Positions 1-8,424 of a DNA stretch of 64,000 nucleotides are shown in pieces. Both the position numbers and the translations under genes were made by a program. The notes beneath the pieces are model-generated. The model was given only the letters and a program-made list of their open reading frames with translations. It was not told the origin of the DNA and made no database searches. Origin of the DNA: a bacterium (GTDB lineage Bacteria; 4484-113; JAFGCY01); contig JADZFO010000015.1 of the NCBI GenBank assembly GCA_020849855.1, forward strand, positions 62,001 to 126,000, in the 5' to 3' direction. Within the stretch, counting starts at the first letter, position 1, and each line of letters begins with the position of its first letter.

Positions 1-244
1 GCTGCGCGAGCTGCTGGACGACTTTGAGGACTGGGACAGCGGCTACGGTGTGGAGACCGCCCTAAATGCCCACCTGAAGACCAAGGGTGTGGAGCAGGTG
101 ATGGTGGAGTGGTACGGCGCCTCGCACATCATGAAGGAGCAGAAGCGCGGCCTGCTGCTTGGCGCGGCCATGCGCACGAAGATGTTCTTTGAGATCACAG
201 TGGCCTGGTTCAAAGCGCGCATCGGCGGCTTTTTGAGCATATAA
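1..244 (+). CDS. C-terminal fragment of a GT2-type glycosyltransferase (partial at 5' end)
   Basis: The reading frame is open from base 2 and stops with TAA at 242-244, giving about 80 C-terminal residues. The segment GYGVETALNAH, followed by VEWYGASHIMKEQK and a basic KMFFEI stretch, resembles the tail of dolichyl-phosphate mannose synthase-like family-2 glycosyltransferases. In those proteins a GFGxE motif and a conserved His-Met-Lys-Glu-Glu-Lys-type stretch close the catalytic domain. No catalytic DxD motif is visible because the N-terminal part lies outside the window. The donor and acceptor cannot be judged. Its stop codon overlaps the -10 hexamer of nadE. Confidence 0.6.
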   Translation, partial: LRELLDDFEDWDSGYGVETALNAHLKTKGVEQVMVEWYGASHIMKEQKRGLLLGAAMRTKMFFEITVAWFKARIGGFLSI

Positions 245-245
245 T
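240..245 (+). promoter_or_regulatory. -10 hexamer of nadE (leaderless-type promoter)
   Basis: A perfect TATAAT ends six bases before the nadE ATG and overlaps the stop codon of the upstream glycosyltransferase. With normal sigma-70 geometry the transcript would begin at or next to the A of the start codon. No Shine-Dalgarno sequence is present. Confidence 0.65.
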
Positions 246-251
246 CGCCCC

Positions 252-1943
252 ATGCGCATCGGCCTCGCGCAGCTGAATACCACCGTTGGCGACCTTGAAG
301 GCAATGCGCGCCGCATACTTTCGGCCGCCGCCAGCGCCAAATCCGCCGGCTGCGAGCTGCTGGTCACGCCGGAACTGGCAAGCTGCGGCTATCCGCCCCA
401 GGACCTGCTGCTCAAGCCGCACTTCGTCGCTGAACAACTGCGGGTGCTGCATGAGACGATCCTGCCCGCGCTGCCTATCGCCGCGCTGATTGGCTATGTC
501 GACCAGGCTGATGATGGCTTTAAGGAAGACCAGATACGCGGCAGCCTGCACAATGCAGCCCTGCTCGCCGGTCCCGGAATAAAGGTGCAGAAGGTGCGCA
601 AGACCCTGCTGCCAACTTACGACGTCTTTGATGAGTGGCGCTACTTCGCGCCCGGACACTGCGGCGAGAACCAGCCGCTGGACTTCCGGGGGCTGCGGCT
701 TGGCGTGACGATCTGCGAGGACCTCTGGGACGAGGGCTATGCCTGCAAGGTGGCCCCGCAGCTTAAGGCTGCCGGCGCGCAGATCCTGATCAATCTCAGC
801 TCTTCGCCATATCACTACCGCAAGGGCGAAATCCGGCATGCCCTGATGCGGCGGCATGCGCTGCAAAGCCAGTTGCCGCTGCTGTACTGCAACCTTGTGG
901 GCGCGCAGGATGAGCTGATCTTCGACGGCCAGTCGCTGTGCTACGGCGCTGACGGCGAGCTGGTGGCGCAGGGTGCGCAGTTTGCCGAGGACCTGCTTGT
1001 GCTTGACTGGGACGAAAGCAGCGGCGCCCTCAGCCTGGTAAGCACTGCGGAGCAGCCGGCGGCGCTGCAGGGTGCTGATGAGGACCCGGAAGGTATGAGC
1101 GAGCTGTTCAGCGCCCTGTGTCTGGGTATCCGGGACTACTTTCAGAAGGTCGGCTTCAGCAAGGCCGTACTGGGCCTGTCCGGCGGTATCGACAGCGCGC
1201 TGTGCGCCTGTCTGGCCGCCGAGGCCCTGGGCCGCGAAGCGGTGATTGGCGTTGGCATGCCCTCCAGCTTTAATGCCGGCTATAGCCTGGATGACGCCCG
1301 GGAGCTGGCTGCCAATCTGGGTATCGAGTTCCATGTTTTGCCGATAGAGCAGAGCGTCCAGCTGGCCATGGCCCGCTTTCGCGCGGAGTTTGGCGAGTAC
1401 CACGAGGCCGTAACCGTGGAAAACCTGCAGGCGCGCGAGCGCGGCAAGATCCTGATGGAAATATCCAACGACCGGCGTGCGCTGGTGATATCCACCGGCA
1501 ACAAGACTGAGTATGCGCTGGGCTATACGACGCTTTACGGCGACATGTGCGGCGGCCTGGCGGTGCTGGGCGATGTGGCCAAGCCAGCGGTCTACGCGCT
1601 GTCCTACTGGTACAACGAGCACAGGCGCCTGCGTGGCGGGCCTGAAAACTGCATCCCCCAGCGCAGCCTGACCCGGCCGCCCTCGGCTGAACTGCGCAGC
1701 GGGCAGGTAGACCCCTTTGATTACAGCCGTATCAGCCCGCTGACCGATCTGGTTGTCGAGGAGCATCTCTCGCGCTCAGAGCTGCTGGAGAGGGGCTACA
1801 CGGCTGAAGAGGTCGATCGCGTTTTGCTGCTGGTGCGGATCAGCGAATACAAGCGCTGGCAGGCCCCGCCGATTCTGCGGGTCACTGAAAAGGCCTTTGG
1901 CATCGGCCGCCGCATGCCGCTGGTCAACAAGTACAAAGAGTAG
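252..1943 (+). CDS. nadE: Glutamine-dependent NAD+ synthetase
   Basis: This enzyme makes NAD+ from deamido-NAD+ and ATP, with glutamine as nitrogen donor. At 563 residues it has the usual two-domain size. The N-terminal nitrilase-fold glutaminase carries the Glu-Lys-Cys triad at E41 (TPELASCGYPPQDL), K117 (KTLLPTYDVFDE) and C155 (GVTICEDLWDE). The C-terminal synthetase domain has the PP-loop SGGIDSA at about residues 310-316. The ATG at 252 is supported by conserved MRIGLAQLN and by a TATAAT six bases upstream, which suggests a leaderless mRNA. It is followed by a DUF502 gene with a nine-base gap. Confidence 0.95.
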   Translation: MRIGLAQLNTTVGDLEGNARRILSAAASAKSAGCELLVTPELASCGYPPQDLLLKPHFVAEQLRVLHETILPALPIAALIGYVDQADDGFKEDQIRGSLHNAALLAGPGIKVQKVRKTLLPTYDVFDEWRYFAPGHCGENQPLDFRGLRLGVTICEDLWDEGYACKVAPQLKAAGAQILINLSSSPYHYRKGEIRHALMRRHALQSQLPLLYCNLVGAQDELIFDGQSLCYGADGELVAQGAQFAEDLLVLDWDESSGALSLVSTAEQPAALQGADEDPEGMSELFSALCLGIRDYFQKVGFSKAVLGLSGGIDSALCACLAAEALGREAVIGVGMPSSFNAGYSLDDARELAANLGIEFHVLPIEQSVQLAMARFRAEFGEYHEAVTVENLQARERGKILMEISNDRRALVISTGNKTEYALGYTTLYGDMCGGLAVLGDVAKPAVYALSYWYNEHRRLRGGPENCIPQRSLTRPPSAELRSGQVDPFDYSRISPLTDLVVEEHLSRSELLERGYTAEEVDRVLLLVRISEYKRWQAPPILRVTEKAFGIGRRMPLVNKYKE

Positions 1944-1952
1944 GGCGGGGGG

Positions 1953-2693
1953 ATGCTGCAGTACCTTACGACAACCTTTATCGCCGGCATCCTGGCCCTG
2001 CTGCCACTGCTGATCACGGTCGCTGTGGCCTGGTTTGTCTATAGCAAGCTTCTGGTCTGGTTCGGCCCGGGAAGCCGATTCGGCCGCCTGCCCAAAATGC
2101 TGGCGGAGAAGACAGCCATGCACCCTGTGCTGGCCTATTTCTCAATCTTCGCGGTGGTGGTGCTGCTGATCCTGGGCATCGGTGCTCTGGCCAAGCGCTC
2201 AACCGAGCAGCGTATCTCAAACTTTGTCGAGCGCATCCCGATCCTGCGCAGCATCTATGGCGGCACCGAGCAGGTTGTCTCCGCGCTGCAGCTTACAGAC
2301 CGCGGAGTGCCCAACAGCTTCACCCAGGTACTGCTGGTCAAGCTCCATAACCTGCGCATCCTGGGTATCCAGGCCTGCGGTGAGACCATTGAGCTGGATG
2401 GCAGGCAGTACTACAGCGTTTACTTCCCCAACACGCCGATCCCGGCCACAGGGCAGCTTTACCTGGTGCCGGTCGAGGACGCGGCCAAGGTTGATATCAG
2501 CGTCGAAGAGATGATGCAGATCTATATCTCGATGGGCAGCCTTTCGGCCGAGACTCTTGCTGGTGTGAAGCTTGAATACGCCGCGCTGGACCCGCAGCAG
2601 ATGTCAGAACTGCCACGCCTACCAGATTCCGCGCCGGGTGCCGCTGATGAGAGCCAGTCAGCGACAGGCAGCAGTGCTCAGTCCTCGCCGTAG
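1953..2693 (+). CDS. DUF502 family inner-membrane protein
   Basis: This 246-residue protein matches the DUF502 (COG2928) family, whose function is unknown. Two hydrophobic segments (about residues 5-30 and 52-80) flank a charged loop. They are followed by the family-typical IPILRSIYGGTEQVV region and a soluble domain with VKLHNLRILG and VYFPNTPIPATGQLYLVP. A low-complexity Ser/Ala/Gln tail ends the protein. A G-rich Shine-Dalgarno run sits just before the ATG, and nadE ends nine bases upstream, so co-transcription with nadE is likely. The 3' end overlaps the convergent hydantoinase B gene by 16 bases. Confidence 0.85.
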   Translation: MLQYLTTTFIAGILALLPLLITVAVAWFVYSKLLVWFGPGSRFGRLPKMLAEKTAMHPVLAYFSIFAVVVLLILGIGALAKRSTEQRISNFVERIPILRSIYGGTEQVVSALQLTDRGVPNSFTQVLLVKLHNLRILGIQACGETIELDGRQYYSVYFPNTPIPATGQLYLVPVEDAAKVDISVEEMMQIYISMGSLSAETLAGVKLEYAALDPQQMSELPRLPDSAPGAADESQSATGSSAQSSP

Positions 2694-4282
2694 CCGCCGC
2701 CGCCGGGCGTCTCAATGCACAGACCTTCGTTTCGCTGCAGCCGTCTACTGAAGGTGCCGGGCAACAGCTGGGGTTTCAAGCCGCTGCGAATCAGCAGATT
2801 GCGCCCTGGCCTTCCACTGGAGCCTCCCTGTGTACCTGGCGGGCCGCTGCTGCGCCGCTGGCTGAGCATGGTCACATCGCTATCCGCCAGGAACTCCAGC
2901 TCGCGGACAAGCCCGTCGCCGCCACGCAGCCGGCCGCGACCACCGGATCCGCGCCGCAGCCCATAACGCCAGATGCGCATGGGATAGGCATGCTCGAGCG
3001 CTTCGATTGGCGTGTTGAGCGAGTTGGTCATGTGCGAATGACGGACCGAAAGGCCCGCGGATGCCGCGCTGGCGCCATGGCCGCCGCCGGCAGTCTCGTA
3101 ATAGGCATAGGGCGCGCGCTCGCCGAAACGTAAGTCGATGCCGCCGGCGGTGAGGTTGTTCATGCTGCCCTGGCTGCAGGCGACGGCCTGCCCGGGCTGG
3201 AGGATGCCCCAGGCCTGCAGCAGCACGTCCACAATGCGCTGGCTGGTCTCAACATTACCCCCGGCCACGGCTGCCGGCGGGACAGCGTCCACGATGCTGC
3301 CCCTGCGGGTCAGGATGCGCACGTGCTCCAGCAGGCCGCTGGTGCAGGGCACCTCTGGTGGCAGCAGACAGCGCAGCAGATAGAACACTGCAGACTGCGT
3401 GATGGCGGCGACAGCATTCAGCGGTGCTGGAACCTGATCGTCGCTCTGGGTGAAATCAAACACCAGACCTTGCGGGTTGACCTGCAGGCGCAGTCGAATC
3501 CACACTGCGGAGTCTGGCAGCTCGAGGAAGTCCCTGGCCTCCACAACAGTCCGCGGCAGGCGCTGGATCAGCTCCAGCAGCGCAGTCGCGCTGTAGTGAT
3601 ACAGGGTTTCCAGAACAGCTTCGCTGAGAGCGCCGTCGGCGTCTGGCCCGCCCGACTCGCTGGCGCCGCTGCGCAGCTCAGCCAGTCGCAGCAGCCCCCG
3701 CTGCAGGCTAGCCAGCTGGGCCCGCAGGTCACCACGGCGCTCATCTGGTGTGCGGCTGTTGGCACAGATCAGGCTGAGCAGGTCTTCCTGCAGCACTCCG
3801 GCCCGGCAGAGCCAGACCGGAGGAATAACAAGACCTTCCTGCAGCAGTTCGCTGGAGAGCGGCAGGCTGCCACTGCTCATCCCGCCGACATCAGCATGGT
3901 GCGCCCGCACCGCCAGCAGCGCCCGCGGCTGCGAGGACCCGGGGGTGAAAAAGGGCGCCACGGCCGTGATGTCAGGCAGGTGGGTGCCACCTGCGAAGGG
4001 GTCGTTCACGAGTAGTACATCGCCGTCCCGAAGTTGCTCACCGCGCCGGCGGGCCGCATCAAGGACAGCGCTGACAGCCGTGCTCATGCTGCCCAGGTGC
4101 ACCGGGATGTTGTTGCCCTGGGCCACCAGCCTGCCACGGCGGTCAAAGAGCGCGGCTGAAAAGTCCCGCCGTTCGCGGATGTTGGGGCTGTAGGCGCTGA
4201 GCTGCAGCACCTGGCCCATCTCTTCGCAGACGGCCTGGAGCTGGTCGGCATAGAGTGTCAGCTGGATCGCGTTCAGCTTCAC
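2678..4282 (-). CDS. Hydantoinase B / oxoprolinase beta-type subunit, orphan
   Basis: The 534-residue product matches the HyuB family. Conserved blocks include MGQVLQLSAYSPNIRERRDFS, RLVAQGNNIPVHLGSM, LLVNDPFAGGTHLPDIT, and the C-terminal GRLRGGDGLVRELEF and ETPGGGGYG. HyuB subunits normally work with a HyuA partner in ATP-dependent hydrolysis of hydantoins, 5-oxoproline or related rings. No hyuA is present here. I start the gene at the GTG at 4282 (VKLNAIQLTLYADQLQAVCEEMG) because family similarity begins there and TATGCT lies six bases upstream. The longer frame reaches into mnmE and looks non-coding. The substrate is unknown. Confidence 0.85.
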   Translation of the reverse strand: MKLNAIQLTLYADQLQAVCEEMGQVLQLSAYSPNIRERRDFSAALFDRRGRLVAQGNNIPVHLGSMSTAVSAVLDAARRRGEQLRDGDVLLVNDPFAGGTHLPDITAVAPFFTPGSSQPRALLAVRAHHADVGGMSSGSLPLSSELLQEGLVIPPVWLCRAGVLQEDLLSLICANSRTPDERRGDLRAQLASLQRGLLRLAELRSGASESGGPDADGALSEAVLETLYHYSATALLELIQRLPRTVVEARDFLELPDSAVWIRLRLQVNPQGLVFDFTQSDDQVPAPLNAVAAITQSAVFYLLRCLLPPEVPCTSGLLEHVRILTRRGSIVDAVPPAAVAGGNVETSQRIVDVLLQAWGILQPGQAVACSQGSMNNLTAGGIDLRFGERAPYAYYETAGGGHGASAASAGLSVRHSHMTNSLNTPIEALEHAYPMRIWRYGLRRGSGGRGRLRGGDGLVRELEFLADSDVTMLSQRRSSGPPGTQGGSSGRPGRNLLIRSGLKPQLLPGTFSRRLQRNEGLCIETPGGGGYGED

Positions 4283-4288
4283 CGGCGC

Positions 4289-4294
4289 AGCATA
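4289..4294 (-). promoter_or_regulatory. -10 hexamer of the hydantoinase B gene
   Basis: TATGCT reads on the minus strand and ends six bases before the GTG at 4282, just after the mnmE stop at 4308. The spacing matches the leaderless-type promoters elsewhere in the window. Confidence 0.45.
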
Positions 4295-4307
4295 GCAGGC
4301 GCGGCCT

Positions 4308-5723
4308 CTATTTGCCGACGCAGAAGCTGGCGAAGATGCTGTTGACCACCGCGGCGCGGTCGCTGTGCTCATAGATCCCTTGCAACAGCTCGCGGGCGCG
4401 GTAAATATCCAGGCTGGCGGCGTCCATCGGTACTCCGCGCGCCAGCCCGGCAATCGCCGCTTCGAGCGAGCTTAGAGCCGCCTGGATCTGGCCTGCCTGA
4501 CGCTGGTTGAAGCTGTCCAGCGCCGCCTCGCCAAGGCTGGCGACATGCTCGATCAGACGCTCGCGCAGTCGATCGAGACCGCGGCCACTGATTCCGCTGA
4601 CGCAGAGCTGCGCGGATTCCACAGGCCAGTGGGGTAGGAGGTCGCAGCGTGTGATGACCTTAACGGCGGCTCCGCCGGCCAGCTCTGCCGGCAGCTCAGC
4701 CGGCGGCGCGTCGGCGGCGTTGACCCAGAGCAGCAGGTCAGCCGAGCGGGCCCAGTCCGCCGCCAGGCGCACACCGGCCGCCTCAATCGCGTCGGCTGTA
4801 TCGCGATAGCCGGCGGTGTCCACCAGCTTCAGGCTGAGGCCCTGCTCCTCCAGGCCTGCGGTGATGTAATCACGTGTTGTGCCCGGCTGCGGCGCGGTGA
4901 TGGAGCGTTCGTGCCCCAGCAGTGCGTTAAACAGCGTGCTCTTGCCCACATTGGGGGGGCCACAGATGGCAACGCTGATGCCGCTGCGCAGCGGAGCGCT
5001 GCGCTCTGACTGCCGCAGAGCCTCGCGCATTTCAGCTGCGAGCAGCTCAAGCTGGGCGTGCAGGCCGGCGCTTGTCAGCAGCGTTGACTGGTCAAGCGAA
5101 GCGTCAAGGTCGTCGGCCGCATAGTCATGGATAACCTCTATGCCTGCCAGCAGGCCGAGCAGGCGGGCGTTCCAGTCCTTCAGGCGCGCAGACGGCAGCC
5201 CGGCCAGTGCGGCGCTGGCCAGGCGCAGGGCGCTCTGGCTGCCGGCGTGGATCAGCTCATTTACCGCCTCGGCCTGGGTCAGATCCAGCTTTCCCGCCAG
5301 GCAGGCGCGATAGGTGAACTCCCCCGCCTCGGCCAGCCGTGCGCCGAGGCGCAGGCAGGCCTGCACGGCGAGACGCAGCAACAGCGGGCTGCCATGCAGC
5401 TGCAGCTCGGCCATGTCCTCGCCGGTGTAGCTGCGCGGGCCGGCCCAGAGTGTCAGAACGGCACGGTCCTCCTGCGGCTGCTGCGCCGGCTTTTCCAACC
5501 TTCGATTCTCAGCACCACCGGGCCCAGAATCCAGCAGCTTATCGAGATCAAGGCTGACCAGCTGTGCCAGGCGCGCTTCGGCCTGCAGCGTCGTGCCCGC
5601 AGCCAGCAGCTGCCGCGCCAGATCCCAGGCCTGCGGACCACTGAGGCGCAGCACGGCTATGGCGCTGGGGGCCAGCGCGCTGGCGGGGGCGACTATGGTG
5701 TCTGCTTCAAGGTAAGCCTGCAC
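4308..5723 (-). CDS. mnmE: tRNA modification GTPase MnmE
   Basis: MnmE, with MnmG, installs the carboxymethylaminomethyl group on U34 of certain tRNAs. From the GTG at 5723 the protein has 471 residues, normal for the family. An N-terminal folate-binding domain starts YLEADTIVAPASALAPSAIA. It is followed by a helical domain, and by a G domain with GPPNVGKST at about residue 255, a PGTTRDYI switch and DTAGYRD. The C-terminal motif FCVGK includes the catalytic Cys. A longer ATG start at 5819 exists, but its extra 32 residues do not resemble MnmE. TATCCT sits seven bases before the GTG. No mnmG is in the window. Confidence 0.95.
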   Translation of the reverse strand: MQAYLEADTIVAPASALAPSAIAVLRLSGPQAWDLARQLLAAGTTLQAEARLAQLVSLDLDKLLDSGPGGAENRRLEKPAQQPQEDRAVLTLWAGPRSYTGEDMAELQLHGSPLLLRLAVQACLRLGARLAEAGEFTYRACLAGKLDLTQAEAVNELIHAGSQSALRLASAALAGLPSARLKDWNARLLGLLAGIEVIHDYAADDLDASLDQSTLLTSAGLHAQLELLAAEMREALRQSERSAPLRSGISVAICGPPNVGKSTLFNALLGHERSITAPQPGTTRDYITAGLEEQGLSLKLVDTAGYRDTADAIEAAGVRLAADWARSADLLLWVNAADAPPAELPAELAGGAAVKVITRCDLLPHWPVESAQLCVSGISGRGLDRLRERLIEHVASLGEAALDSFNQRQAGQIQAALSSLEAAIAGLARGVPMDAASLDIYRARELLQGIYEHSDRAAVVNSIFASFCVGK

Positions 5724-5950
5724 AGGCAGAAGGATACACACAGCAACGCAGGGCGCTCTTGCTCCCAGGCAGGGGCTTGCAGGCTCAGCACTACCTACGC
5801 CACACCTGATTTTGTCCAATCCTTAACCTTGCGGCGGCCGCGCCAAGGCATCATTGCTGCAGGGCGGCGCTACGCGCGGCCTGGGACTGGTTGTGCGCCC
5901 ATGGAGGTCAGGCCTGGGAGGCCTTTGCAGGGGCGGGCGCAGGATCACCG

Positions 5951-5971
5951 GCCGCTGTGTCAAGCAGCGGC
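5951..5971 (+). promoter_or_regulatory. Hairpin adjoining the RBS of the DUF5666 lipoprotein gene
   Basis: A perfect 7-bp inverted repeat (GCCGCTG / CAGCGGC, seven-base loop) ends four bases before the AGGAGG Shine-Dalgarno of the gene starting at 5986. Its position could affect ribosome access. That is inference from geometry only. Confidence 0.35.
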
Positions 5972-5985
5972 TGCAGGAGGTAGTG

Positions 5986-7692
5986 ATGCTGACTAACCAG
6001 TGGCGGCCGCTGGCCGCACTTTTCCTCACGCTGCTTGCCCTGAGCCTGTGTGCCTGCGGCGGCGGCTCTTCAGTCATCCAGCCTGGGCCTGATGACGGGC
6101 AGAACCCGGGTGGAAACAACAACGGCGGCAACCCGCCGCGGACAACAGCCTCTCTCAGCGGCCAGCTGCGCCAGGACCCCCTGGCCCAGGTGAGCGCATC
6201 GCCGGGCGCCAGCATGAGCGGCGCGCAGGTATCCGTGCTGGCCGTGGACAGCGGCGAGGTGCAGGCAAGCACAACCACGGCCGTCGACGGCAGCTTCCGC
6301 TTCGCCAGCCTGCCGCCGGGTGACCATATGCTGCGTCTGAACTTCACCGGCCGCCTGGACAACGACGGCGACGGCAAGCCCGACAAGGTGGAGCTGCTGC
6401 AGAAAGTCGAGCTGGAGGCAGGACAGGACAGCGTCTTCAACTCGACCCTGAAGGATGTGGATGAAGACGACGACGGTGAGAGCGACGCCTATGAGATGCG
6501 CTGCGCAATCGGTGATGGCGAAGGCAACAGCGAAGAGCGCCTGCTGCGCCTGCTGCACCGCCTGCTCAAGCTGCTGGAAGACCGCGATGGCGATGGCAGC
6601 CTGATGGATGAGAATCCGGTGGCCGACGAAGATGGCGACTGCATGGCTGACAAGCCCGGCGGTGGCAATAGCGGCGGCTGGAATGGGAATACCCACGGCG
6701 GTGTGATTCGCGGTGAGATCAGCGCCATCGATGAGGAGAGCCTGACGGTCAACGATGTGACCTTCCTGATCACGGACGCCACACGCTGGAAGTCCCGCGG
6801 CCATGAGGACGGCGGCGCGCCGCGCTTTGACGTGGGCGATGAGGTGCGGGTGCGCGGCATGTGGAACGGAACGGAGTGGATCGCGCTGGAGGTCAAACTC
6901 AAGGACAAGAAGCACGATGACGACGACGATGACGACGATCCGGGTCATGGCGGCGGGAACGGCGGCCAGCTGCGCTTTGGCGGCGAGATTGCCGAGATCG
7001 GTGAAGACAGCCTGCTCATCGGCGAGCGCACAGTGCAGTTTGATGACCACACGAAGTGGTTCATCGAGCGCCATCTGGTGGATGGCGTCGACAGCTTCAG
7101 CCTTGGCGATTTCGTGTTTGTCAAAGCCAAGGAGCGCGATGGCGTCATTCTGGCGCAGAAGGTCATCCTGATCAGCCATGGTGATGGCGATGGCGGCGGT
7201 GGCGGCGGAGACGATGACCCGGTTGAGGAGAATCTGAGCGGGGAGGTGGAGTTCATTGACTCTGCCAGCATCAGTGTGAACGGCAGGCTAGTCGCGCTGA
7301 ACGCGGAGACTGTGCTTTTCGTTGACGGCGCCCCGAGCACAGCCTGGGAACTGGTGACAGTCGGTGACCTGGTTGAGATACTGGCGCTGGTGGATGGCGA
7401 GAGCTGGACCGCGCTGAAGGTCAAGCTGCTGGAGGACCGCGACGCCCCGCCTGACACGCTGACGGTGACGGGCGAGATTGAGTCGCTCAGCCTGAGCAGC
7501 ATCACGGTCCAGGGACAGGAGTTTATTGTCGGCACCGAGACCGAGATCCTGCTGGCTGACGGCAGCGCGGGCAGCATAGAGCTGTTGCTGCTGGGGGACA
7601 CAGTCGAGGTTCAGGCCGTCGAGGATGGTGAAGGCTGGCTGGCTCTGCGCATCGCCGTTCAGAGCGATCCGGGCGGAGGTGTTGAGCTCTAG
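5986..7692 (+). CDS. Exported lipoprotein with Asp-rich calcium-type loops and four DUF5666-like repeats
   Basis: The start is ATG 5986, preceded by AGGAGG; it yields a lipoprotein signal (WRPLAALFLTLLALSLCAC). The 568-residue product then has a carboxypeptidase-regulatory-like fold (GAQVSVLAVDSGEV to HMLRLNFTG). Next come DNDGDGKPDK, DVDEDDDGESD and DRDGDGSLMDENPVADEDGD loops of thrombospondin type 3/EF-hand style. Four repeats of about 65 residues follow, each reading roughly GEI-x-SLTV-x-T..W..GD-V-V-(5-15)-A-x-K-V, as in DUF5666. A run of eight Asp residues separates repeats 1 and 2. A surface-exposed, calcium-stabilised role is inferred; no enzyme motif is seen. Confidence 0.75.
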   Translation: MLTNQWRPLAALFLTLLALSLCACGGGSSVIQPGPDDGQNPGGNNNGGNPPRTTASLSGQLRQDPLAQVSASPGASMSGAQVSVLAVDSGEVQASTTTAVDGSFRFASLPPGDHMLRLNFTGRLDNDGDGKPDKVELLQKVELEAGQDSVFNSTLKDVDEDDDGESDAYEMRCAIGDGEGNSEERLLRLLHRLLKLLEDRDGDGSLMDENPVADEDGDCMADKPGGGNSGGWNGNTHGGVIRGEISAIDEESLTVNDVTFLITDATRWKSRGHEDGGAPRFDVGDEVRVRGMWNGTEWIALEVKLKDKKHDDDDDDDDPGHGGGNGGQLRFGGEIAEIGEDSLLIGERTVQFDDHTKWFIERHLVDGVDSFSLGDFVFVKAKERDGVILAQKVILISHGDGDGGGGGGDDDPVEENLSGEVEFIDSASISVNGRLVALNAETVLFVDGAPSTAWELVTVGDLVEILALVDGESWTALKVKLLEDRDAPPDTLTVTGEIESLSLSSITVQGQEFIVGTETEILLADGSAGSIELLLLGDTVEVQAVEDGEGWLALRIAVQSDPGGGVEL

Positions 7693-7748
7693 CCGGCTGC
7701 CAGGTGCTTGCCGCAGTGAAAACGCTATCAGGTCTGCTGGAACAGCAT

Positions 7749-7776
7749 GGGCCGCCGCAAGGCGGCCCTGTTCTTT
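7749..7776 (+). terminator. Rho-independent terminator
   Basis: An 8-bp GGGCCGCC/GGCGGCCC stem with a GCAA tetraloop is followed by TGTTCTTT. It terminates the DUF5666 lipoprotein gene. The stem lies just past the stop of the convergent SPOR lipoprotein gene and may serve both. Confidence 0.8.
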
Positions 7777-8389
7777 ACTTTCCGCCCGGCTGGCTCTCAG
7801 ATTCTCCGCCGTGCCCCGATGTTGCCGCGGGATCGGCATTTGCATCGCCAGTCGCCTCGGAGCTTGTCAGCTTCCTGCGGGTCACGTAGGCATCCGGGTG
7901 GCCCAGGGTCTCAAGCTGGCGCATGAAGCCCTCGGCCTCCGCATAATTGCGTGTGGTCATCACGCGCAGCATGTAGATGTCAGTGTGGACCAGCTCGCAG
8001 GTGTAACCGGCAAAGATCAGCTGCTGCATGGCCATTCTGGCCTGCTGCTCGGTATCGTAGAAACCGGCGTAGACCATATACATGTACTGCGTCGACTGGC
8101 CTTCCTGCGAAATGTCGGCCACCATGCTGTCCGTCGTCTGCTCCGCCGGATCTGTGTCAGCTTCCGGGGCGCTTGATGCAGGCTTGTCCGTCTGCCCTGG
8201 CGCCGGATCCGGCACCGGCGAACTGTCTGCCTGCTGCTGATCAGTTGCCTCTGCACCTGTTACAACCGGCTGGACAGCCGGCTGCTTCGTCTCGCCTGCG
8301 GGCTTGTCACAGGACGCCAAAAGCAGGCCGCAAAGCAGACTGCCGGCCGTGAGCCAGAGGAAGGCGGCTGATGTCTTGGTTGTCTTCAT
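7775..8389 (-). CDS. SPOR-domain lipoprotein
   Basis: From the ATG at 8389 (MKTTKTSAAFLWL) the 204-residue product has a lipoprotein signal ending LLLASC. A Pro/Gln/Asp-rich disordered linker follows. The C-terminal domain has the SPOR pattern, two beta-alpha units: YMVYAGFYDTEQQARMAMQQL and TDIYMLRVMTTRNYAEAEGF. SPOR domains bind denuded septal peptidoglycan in characterised proteins. The gene begins 36 bases after icmF stops, so it may be the distal gene of that transcript. A link to the mutase is not evident. Confidence 0.75.
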   Translation of the reverse strand: MKTTKTSAAFLWLTAGSLLCGLLLASCDKPAGETKQPAVQPVVTGAEATDQQQADSSPVPDPAPGQTDKPASSAPEADTDPAEQTTDSMVADISQEGQSTQYMYMVYAGFYDTEQQARMAMQQLIFAGYTCELVHTDIYMLRVMTTRNYAEAEGFMRQLETLGHPDAYVTRRKLTSSEATGDANADPAATSGHGGESESQPGGK

Positions 8390-8424
8390 GCGTCCTGCGC
8401 AGGCTGAGCCTGCGGCTGCAGCCA

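Noticed and set aside
210-1766. 518-codon open frame antisense to nadE
   Set aside because: High GC and codon bias open the opposite strand. The translation is Gln/Ala/Leu/Arg-rich with no family features, and nadE is unambiguous.
6910-6940. Slippage-prone GAC/GAT run as a frameshift in the DUF5666 lipoprotein
   Set aside because: The frame continues with the same repeat pattern on both sides, so the Asp run is genuine coding.
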